From an uncultured Coriobacteriaceae bacterium (GTDB taxonomy: Bacteria > Actinomycetota > Coriobacteriia > Coriobacteriales > Eggerthellaceae), in contig URZP01000044.1 of NCBI GenBank assembly GCA_900552365.1, positions 1-11,524 on the forward strand: a DNA stretch of 11,524 bases. Direction: 5' to 3'. Shown one piece after another: positions 5,713 through 11,524 of the stretch. Every line of letters starts with the position of its first letter. Positions within the stretch are counted from its first letter, which is position 1. The notes below the pieces were generated by a model. It saw only the letters and a program-made list of their open reading frames with translations. It ran no database searches and was not told the DNA's origin. The position numbers and the translations under genes were made by a program.

Positions 5713-8700
5713 ATGTACCTGAAATCACTTGCGCTCAAAGGCTTCAAGTCTTTCGCCGATCGCAGCGTGCTCTCTTTGGAGCCCGGCATCACTGCGATCG
5801 TCGGTCCGAATGGCTCGGGCAAGTCAAATATCTCTGATGCGGTGATTTGGGTTCTCGGCGAGCGCAACGCGCGCAATCTGCGTGGTCAGGCCATGGAAGA
5901 CGTCATCTTCTCGGGCTCGTCGGCGCGCAAGCCCGTTTCCGTCGCCGAGGTCGAGCTGGTTCTTGACAATTCCGATGGCACGCTCCCCGTCGATTTCGAC
6001 GAGGTGTCCATCACGCGTCGCATGTATCGCAGCGGCGAGTCAGAATACCTGATCAACGGCGTGGTCGCACGTCGCATGGACGTTCTTGACATCCTGCACG
6101 ACTCGGGTCTTGGAACAGGTACGCATTCCATAATCTCGCAGGGCAAGCTCGATCAAATCCTGCAGTCTCGCCCTGAAGATCGCCGCGCTCTCATCGAGGA
6201 AGCCGCGGGCGTTCTGAAGCACAAGCAGCGCAAAGAGAAAAGCGCGCGCAAACTCGAGCAAATGGACAATCATCTTTCCCGTGTTCGCGACGTCGCTTCC
6301 GAGATCGGTCGTCAGTTGGGGCCGCTTGAACGCAAGGCCAAGCGTGCGATTGCTTACGAAGAGGCAAGTGCCCGTTTGCACGAGGTGCAGCTTGCTCTTG
6401 CGGTTGACGACCTTCGCACCCTGCAAGTTTCCTGGGATCGCGTTTGCGCAACCGAAACGCAGCTCGAAACCGAAGTATCCGACATGAAGCAGCAAGTCGG
6501 AGCAGCCGAACAAAAAGTGAATGACATTCAGGAGCTCATCCGAACCAAGGCCAATGACGCCGGCGAGCTTGCTCGCTCCCAGCGCAAGGCAACGGCTGTG
6601 GCCGAGCGCCTTGATTCAGCTGAGTTGCTCCTTCGCGAGAAGCGTCGTTCTGCAGAAAGCTATGAAGCCGATATTGCGCTATCCATCGAGAACGCGAAGG
6701 CCTCTAAAGAGGCGGCGGAGAATGAGCTTCAGGCTGCTCGCGAGCAGTTTTCGGAGGCCCAGAATGCATTTGCCGCCGCGCAACAGAGGGTTGCTCGGGT
6801 TGATGCAGCCCGTCAAGAGACGTACGACAAGCGCCGCGCCCTCGAGAAGACGGTTGATGAGCTTGATTCCACCAAGCGCCGCCTCGACCGTGATTGCGAC
6901 GAGGCACGTCGTAAGCTCATGGGCATGAAAGACCGCCTTTCTGCGGGCATCGCCCAAGAGAAAATGGTCGATGCGCGTCGTTCCGAGATCGATGCCGATC
7001 TGGCGAAGGCAACCGCCGAGCACGATGCTCTTTCCGAGGCGCTTTCTGCAGCAACGTCTGCACTAGAAGAGATTCAGGCGGCTGACAAGGCTGCTCAAGA
7101 GCGCCTGGGTTCCGCTTTCACCGAGCGCAATTCCGCTCGCTCTGCGCGTGATGCCGCGGCGGACGAGCAGCGCGTTCTTTCTGCCGAGATCAAGGCGGTT
7201 AAGCAATCCCTCCGTGCCAGCCGCAGCGACGATCCGGCTTTGATTTGGCTTCTTGACAACGCCGAGTCCCTCGAAGGAGGGCTTGCTCCCCTGGCTCAGG
7301 CTTTGGGCGCGCCCACCGGGCTTGAGTCGCTGGTCGAGCGCTTGTTGGGTGATGATCTCTCGGCCCTTATGGTTTCCGATGCGCCGGCTGCGTCCCGCGT
7401 CATCGCTGCTTTGAAGGCGCAGGGCGCCGCAGGCGATGTGTCGATGGTCTTCAGGAGGTGCAACGGCTCTGTGTCGGCTTCCGTTCATGATGTTCCCGCC
7501 CGCATGTCGAAATCCGGCCTGGTTTTGATCGATCAGTTGAATTATCCCGCCGACGCCGCCCGTATCGTCGAATCGCTTTTGGGCGACGTCGTGCTGTGCG
7601 ACAGCGCCGAACAAGCTTTTGCCTTGCATGATTCCGACGACAAGGGCTTAAGGTTCGCCACGGCCGACGGATGCGTGGTATGGCCGCAGGGCAAGGTTTC
7701 CGTTTTTGGGGCAGCTGCCGACGAGAACGAGGGCGTTTTGGCCCGTGAACGTCGCATCGCCGAGCTTACCGGTCAGCTCGCGCATGCGGATCAATGTCTT
7801 GCCGCCGCGCAGGAGTCGGTTTCCAAAGCTGAGGAATCGTACCGTCTTGCCCAGGAGGCAAGTCTTAAAACCAGTCAGGAGCTTGCTAAGCAGAAGGGCG
7901 TGGTTGAGGCCGCCCGTGCCGACGAGCAACGTTGCGCATCGCGTATGAATGCGCTTGTTCGCGAGTGCGAATCCGTGAACGCGCGCCATGACAGCGCGCG
8001 CAAGACGGTGGAAGAGCTGCGCCCCGACGTCGAGGCGCTTGAGGCGTCCATTGCCGACATGGAGGCAAAACGCACGCAAACGCTCGAGCAGCACACCGAG
8101 GCGCTTGACAAGGTCGTTCCGCTTCGCCGTGAGGCGGGACGTTTGAACGACGAGCTTTCAAACGCCAAGCTCGAGCTCGCCAAGCTCACCGAGCGCAAAA
8201 CGTACGCTTCGCGCATTGTGGACGCCCGCCTTCGCGACATCAAGCAAGCCGAAGAGTCCGATCGCGAGTCTCGCGTCTCGCTCGAGCGCAAGCGCGCTGC
8301 TCAGCGTCGCGCCGTTCCGCTGCTCGAGACGCTTTCCCTTCTCTCGCAAAGCCTGCGCGAACGTGTTCGGGCAATCGACGAGGCCATCTTGGCTTCCGAA
8401 GACACGGCCAACGGTTTTCAGGAAACCGCGGCTATGGCACGCGAGTCGGCCCGCCTTGCTCGAGACAACTTCGATGCGGTCAATTCCCGCATGACTCAAA
8501 CGCGCGTCGAGAAGGGAAGGCTCGAGCTTCAGGTTCAGGCTGCGGTGAAGGCTGTGGTCGACGATCTTTTCACGCCGCTTGAGGTTGCCCAAGAGCTGCC
8601 GAAACTCGAGGATCGCCCGTCGTTCGAGGACGAGTCCTTCAAGCTTCAGAAGCGCATCAAGAACATGGGCGTCATCAACCCCGATGCCGCCAAGGAGTAC

Positions 8701-9279
8701 GAGGCCTTAAAGAAGCGCCACGACTATTTCTCGGCTCAGCTTGAGGACATGGAGGCGGCCCGTCGTTCGCTTGCGAAGATCGTGCGCATCATCGATAGGC
8801 GCATGCGTGACGATTTCGTTGTCACGTTCGAGCAGGTGAACAAGAACTTCTCCGAGACGTTCGCCACGCTGTTCCCAGGTGGCTCTGCCGAGCTTGTGCT
8901 TGAGGATCCTGATGATCTTGAGCATACGGGCGTCGAGGTGAAGGCGCAGCCGCGTGGCAAGCGCATCGCGAAGATGTCGCTCATGTCGGGCGGCGAGAAA
9001 TCGCTGACCGCGCTCGCGCTTCTGTTTGCGATCTATCGCATCCGCAAGGCGCCGTTCTACATCCTCGACGAGGTGGAGGCCGCGCTTGACGACACTAACC
9101 TGCGCCGATTGGCGGCTTATATCGACTCGCTGCGCAGCACCACGCAGCTTATAATGATCACTCATCAGCGTCGTTCGATGGAAATGGCGGACGTCTTATT
9201 CGGCGTTTCCATGCAGGCGGACGGCGTTACGAAGGTTCTCAGCCAGAAGCTCGAGCATGCGCTCGAGAATGCCGAGTAA
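5713..9279 (+). CDS. smc: Chromosome partition protein SMC
   Basis: The 1188-residue protein has the full bacterial SMC length. ATG 5713 follows AAGGA (5699-5703) by 9 bases. Domains in order are: N-terminal ATPase half with FKSFAD and Walker A GPNGSGKSN (31-39); first coiled coil (about 165-500); hinge (about 505-665; GGLAPLAQALGAPTGLESL, VERLLGD); returning coiled coil (about 670-1000); and C-terminal half with signature MSGGEK (1091-1096), Walker B YILDEVEAALDD (from 1116) and a following TTQLIMITHQ segment. It works as a homodimer with ScpA and ScpB, which are not in this window, and uses ATP to extrude DNA loops and help chromosomes separate. Nothing is broken. It sits between rnc and ftsY, a common actinobacterial order. 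ftsY starts nine bases after its stop, with a ribosome site overlapping that stop codon. Confidence 0.98.
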   Translation: MYLKSLALKGFKSFADRSVLSLEPGITAIVGPNGSGKSNISDAVIWVLGERNARNLRGQAMEDVIFSGSSARKPVSVAEVELVLDNSDGTLPVDFDEVSITRRMYRSGESEYLINGVVARRMDVLDILHDSGLGTGTHSIISQGKLDQILQSRPEDRRALIEEAAGVLKHKQRKEKSARKLEQMDNHLSRVRDVASEIGRQLGPLERKAKRAIAYEEASARLHEVQLALAVDDLRTLQVSWDRVCATETQLETEVSDMKQQVGAAEQKVNDIQELIRTKANDAGELARSQRKATAVAERLDSAELLLREKRRSAESYEADIALSIENAKASKEAAENELQAAREQFSEAQNAFAAAQQRVARVDAARQETYDKRRALEKTVDELDSTKRRLDRDCDEARRKLMGMKDRLSAGIAQEKMVDARRSEIDADLAKATAEHDALSEALSAATSALEEIQAADKAAQERLGSAFTERNSARSARDAAADEQRVLSAEIKAVKQSLRASRSDDPALIWLLDNAESLEGGLAPLAQALGAPTGLESLVERLLGDDLSALMVSDAPAASRVIAALKAQGAAGDVSMVFRRCNGSVSASVHDVPARMSKSGLVLIDQLNYPADAARIVESLLGDVVLCDSAEQAFALHDSDDKGLRFATADGCVVWPQGKVSVFGAAADENEGVLARERRIAELTGQLAHADQCLAAAQESVSKAEESYRLAQEASLKTSQELAKQKGVVEAARADEQRCASRMNALVRECESVNARHDSARKTVEELRPDVEALEASIADMEAKRTQTLEQHTEALDKVVPLRREAGRLNDELSNAKLELAKLTERKTYASRIVDARLRDIKQAEESDRESRVSLERKRAAQRRAVPLLETLSLLSQSLRERVRAIDEAILASEDTANGFQETAAMARESARLARDNFDAVNSRMTQTRVEKGRLELQVQAAVKAVVDDLFTPLEVAQELPKLEDRPSFEDESFKLQKRIKNMGVINPDAAKEYEALKKRHDYFSAQLEDMEAARRSLAKIVRIIDRRMRDDFVVTFEQVNKNFSETFATLFPGGSAELVLEDPDDLEHTGVEVKAQPRGKRIAKMSLMSGGEKSLTALALLFAIYRIRKAPFYILDEVEAALDDTNLRRLAAYIDSLRSTTQLIMITHQRRSMEMADVLFGVSMQADGVTKVLSQKLEHALENAE

Positions 9280-9288
9280 GGGGTTCAC

Positions 9289-10227
9289 ATGGGTTTTTTC
9301 GGACGATTCAGCGACGGTCTGACCAGGTCGCGCGCAACGTTTCGGGAGCGCATGAACATCATCCTCGATCGAGGTCCAAAGCTTGACGAGGAATTTTGGG
9401 ACGGTCTTGAGGAAACGCTGATCTTGGCCGATGTGGGCGGCGGTGTTGCTGCTCGCATCGTCGAGAATCTGCGCGATCAGGCAACCATGAAGGCGCTGCC
9501 CAACGCCTATGCGGTTCTCGATCTTCTGTACGACGAGATCGCCGAGCTGTTCGTCGAAGGCGGCGAAGGGATCTTCGACGGCGATCCGAGCGTCGTCCTT
9601 TTCGTGGGCGTCAATGGTTCTGGCAAAACCACTACGTGCGGGAAGATCGCCAAGGAGCTCCACGACGGCGGGAAATCCGTGGTTTTGGGCAGTGCCGACA
9701 CGTTCCGCGCTGCTGCCATCGAGCAGCTTGAGGTTTGGGCCAAGCGCGCTGATGTCGAGATGTGCTCGCGCGAACGCGGGGCCGACCCTGCCAGCGTATG
9801 CTACGACACCATCGCGCGCGCCGAGGAGTTGGGCGCCGACAAGGTTCTCATCGACACCGCCGGCAGGCTTCATACCTCCGCCGACCTCATGCGCGAGCTT
9901 GAGAAGGTTGTCAATGTGGTGCGCAAGCGCTCGAACGTGCCGGTCTACAATGTGCTTGTCATTGACGCTACCACAGGCCAGAACGGTTTGAATCAAGCGC
10001 GCGAGTTCAACAAGGCCTTCGATCTTGACGGCGTGATCATCACCAAGCTCGACGGTACGGCGAAGGGCGGTATTGCCCTGGCCGTTTCCCATGAGTTGCA
10101 ACTGCCCATCCTGAAACTCGGCGTAGGCGAGGGGATGGACGATCTTAAGGACTTCGACGCGTTGGAATATGCCCGCGACCTCATCGGCGACTTCGGCCGC
10201 GAAGGGCAAAGCGGGGAAGAGGAGTAA
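9289..10227 (+). CDS. ftsY: Signal recognition particle receptor FtsY (minimal form)
   Basis: FtsY is the membrane-bound GTPase that receives the Ffh-ribosome complex. ATG 9289 follows AAGGGG (9278-9283), which overlaps the smc stop codon, implying coupled translation. The 312 residues are essentially N and G domains: N helices to about residue 95, G1 GVNGSGKTTT (107-116), DTFRAAAIEQLEVW (137-150), DTAGRL (189-194), TKLDGTAKGG (252-261), and C-terminal GVGEGMDDLKDFD (278-290). The long acidic A domain of E. coli FtsY is missing; instead a short amphipathic N-terminus (MGFFGRFSDGLTRSR) probably serves as the membrane-targeting helix. It ends in an acidic GEEE-like tail. ffh follows after six bases; the two proteins work as a GTPase pair, so adjacency makes functional sense. 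Confidence 0.97.
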   Translation: MGFFGRFSDGLTRSRATFRERMNIILDRGPKLDEEFWDGLEETLILADVGGGVAARIVENLRDQATMKALPNAYAVLDLLYDEIAELFVEGGEGIFDGDPSVVLFVGVNGSGKTTTCGKIAKELHDGGKSVVLGSADTFRAAAIEQLEVWAKRADVEMCSRERGADPASVCYDTIARAEELGADKVLIDTAGRLHTSADLMRELEKVVNVVRKRSNVPVYNVLVIDATTGQNGLNQAREFNKAFDLDGVIITKLDGTAKGGIALAVSHELQLPILKLGVGEGMDDLKDFDALEYARDLIGDFGREGQSGEEE

Positions 10228-10233
10228 CGAAAC

Positions 10234-11524
10234 ATGTTCGAATCGCTTTCCGACAAACTTCAAGGAGTATTCTCGGGTCTGCGCGGCAAGGGTCGCCTTA
10301 CCGAGAAGGACATCGCCGATGCCATGCGCGAGATCCGCATGGCGCTGCTTGAGGCTGACGTCAACTTCAAAGTGGTGAAGAACTTCACCACGACGTGCAC
10401 CGAGCGCTGCATGACCGCCGAGGTCCTTGACTCGCTCACTCCTGCCCAGAACGTCATCAAGGTTGTCATGGACGAGTTGACGCGTCTTTTGGGCGAGGAA
10501 GATGCCAAGCTTGACCTTACCCCCAACAAGATTCCCAACGTCATCATGCTCGTGGGTCTTCAAGGCTCTGGTAAAACCACCGCTGCTGCCAAGCTTGCTT
10601 ATTTGCTGAAAAGCGAGAAGCACAACCCGCTGCTGGTTGCATGCGACGTCTATCGTCCCGCCGCAGCCGATCAGCTTGAAACGCTTGGCGGCGAGATCGG
10701 CGTGAAAGTCTACCGCGGCGACGGCGTCGACCCTGTTCGCATCGCCAAGGAAGGCGTCCAGGAGGCCATTAACGGCCTGCGCGATATCGTGATCATCGAC
10801 ACCGCCGGCCGTTTGCACGTCGATGAGGCCATGATGGTCGAGGCCGAGCGCATCAAAGAAGCCGTCTCGCCCGACCAGATCCTTATGGTCGTTGATGCCA
10901 TGACCGGTCAGGACGTCGTGAACGTTGCCAAGTCGTTCGCCGAGCGCGTCGACTTCGACGGCGTCATCATGTCCAAGATGGATGGCGACGCCCGTGGCGG
11001 CGGAGCCCTTTCCATTCGCGAGGTAACCGGCAAGCCCATCAAGTTCATTTCCCAAGGCGAGAAGCCCGATTCCCTTGAGGCGTTCCATCCCGATCGCATG
11101 GCTAAGCGCATCCTTGGCATGGGCGACATGATCTCGCTCATCGAGAGCGCCGTTAAGGTTCAGCAGCAAGAGGAAGAAGCCGAGGCCGCAGAGCGTTTGA
11201 TGCGCGCCGACCTTAGCTTGAACGACTTCTTGGACATGAACCGCCAGATCAGGAAGATCGGCGGCATCTCTAAGCTTGTCAGCGCCCTTCCTGGCGGTGA
11301 CAAAGCCCTTGCAAGCGGTCAGGTTGATGAGGGTGCCATGGACCGCATGGAGATCATCATCAACTCCATGACCAAGCAGGAGCGATCGAAGCCCGATGTC
11401 ATCAACGGCAGCCGTCGTGCACGTATCGCTGCCGGCGCGGGAGTCACCGTCCATGATGTCAACGACCTTATGAAAAAGTACGCTGAGGCACGCAAGATGG
11501 TGAAGAAGATGGCCCCGGCCATGG
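10234..11524 (+). CDS. ffh: Signal recognition particle protein Ffh (3' end outside window)
   Basis: ATG 10234 follows AGGAG (10220-10224), which overlaps the ftsY end, by 9 bases. The frame is open for 430 codons to the window edge with no stop, so the C-terminus is missing. Domains are: N domain (1-about 100, MFESLSDKLQGVF), G domain with G1 GLQGSGKTT (108-116), CDVYRPAAADQL (137-148), DTAGRLH (189-195), the G4-like SKMDGDARGG (247-256; Ser and Met in place of the usual TKLD), GEKPDSLEAFHPDR (275-288), and the methionine-rich M domain (about 295 on) with the RNA-binding SRRARIAAGAG (393-403). Ffh binds 4.5S/6S SRP RNA and signal sequences at the ribosome and docks with FtsY. Most of the M domain is present. 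The SRP RNA gene is not in the window. Confidence 0.97.
   Translation, partial: MFESLSDKLQGVFSGLRGKGRLTEKDIADAMREIRMALLEADVNFKVVKNFTTTCTERCMTAEVLDSLTPAQNVIKVVMDELTRLLGEEDAKLDLTPNKIPNVIMLVGLQGSGKTTAAAKLAYLLKSEKHNPLLVACDVYRPAAADQLETLGGEIGVKVYRGDGVDPVRIAKEGVQEAINGLRDIVIIDTAGRLHVDEAMMVEAERIKEAVSPDQILMVVDAMTGQDVVNVAKSFAERVDFDGVIMSKMDGDARGGGALSIREVTGKPIKFISQGEKPDSLEAFHPDRMAKRILGMGDMISLIESAVKVQQQEEEAEAAERLMRADLSLNDFLDMNRQIRKIGGISKLVSALPGGDKALASGQVDEGAMDRMEIIINSMTKQERSKPDVINGSRRARIAAGAGVTVHDVNDLMKKYAEARKMVKKMAPAM

Noticed and set aside
9196..11454. A 752-codon open frame on the - strand opposite ftsY and ffh
   Set aside because: It is aligned codon for codon with the sense genes, so it is open only because the sense codons TTA, CTA and TCA are avoided in this GC-biased genome. 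It has no recognisable domain, and both sense genes are certain.

Overview
The window is one face of a bacterial housekeeping locus. All genes are on the + strand, and GC is moderately high with G/C-ending codons. The gene order is SepIVA/DivIVA-like coiled-coil protein, DUF177 (YceD) protein, bL32 (rpmF), plsX, rnc, smc, ftsY, ffh. This order, the SepIVA-type protein upstream of DUF177 and rnc, and the Listeria-Bacteroides-repeat surface protein relic all point to an actinobacterium. The class Coriobacteriia, perhaps Eggerthellaceae, fits best. That placement is inference from gene order and protein style, not a database match.

Layout. 1-1035: the 3' part of a sepIVA-like gene and a complete DUF177 gene, closed by two successive hairpin terminators (1066-1150). 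1147-1413: a long non-coding leader with a 15-bp palindrome over a candidate promoter. 1414-2178: a complete classical short-chain dehydrogenase/reductase (SDR). 2179-3037: a decayed surface-protein gene with no 5' end and one frameshift at a T5 run, then a strong terminator. 3243-3422: rpmF with its own candidate promoter and a following hairpin. 3529-4527: plsX and a terminator. 4768-5670: rnc, with a leader hairpin and a tandem-repeat-coded Ala/Lys tail. 5713-9279: smc. 9289-10227: a minimal ftsY. 10234 to the window edge: ffh, lacking only its C-terminal end.

How the genes work together. bL32, DUF177 and RNase III serve 50S subunit and rRNA maturation. PlsX starts phospholipid synthesis. 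SMC and the SepIVA-like protein serve chromosome organisation and septation or envelope growth. FtsY and Ffh form the co-translational membrane-targeting pathway. rnc, smc, ftsY and ffh lie so close together that one transcript is likely.

The atypical part is about 2 kb (1036-3094) between DUF177 and rpmF, genes that are adjacent in many bacteria. It holds the SDR and the surface-protein relic and is insulated by terminators at both ends. I see no CRISPR array, transposase, tRNA, rRNA or defence system, and I do not think the window holds a wholly new system. The best leads are the SDR with two altered motif residues, the Asp-to-Asn change in the RNase III metal site, and the rnc leader hairpin.
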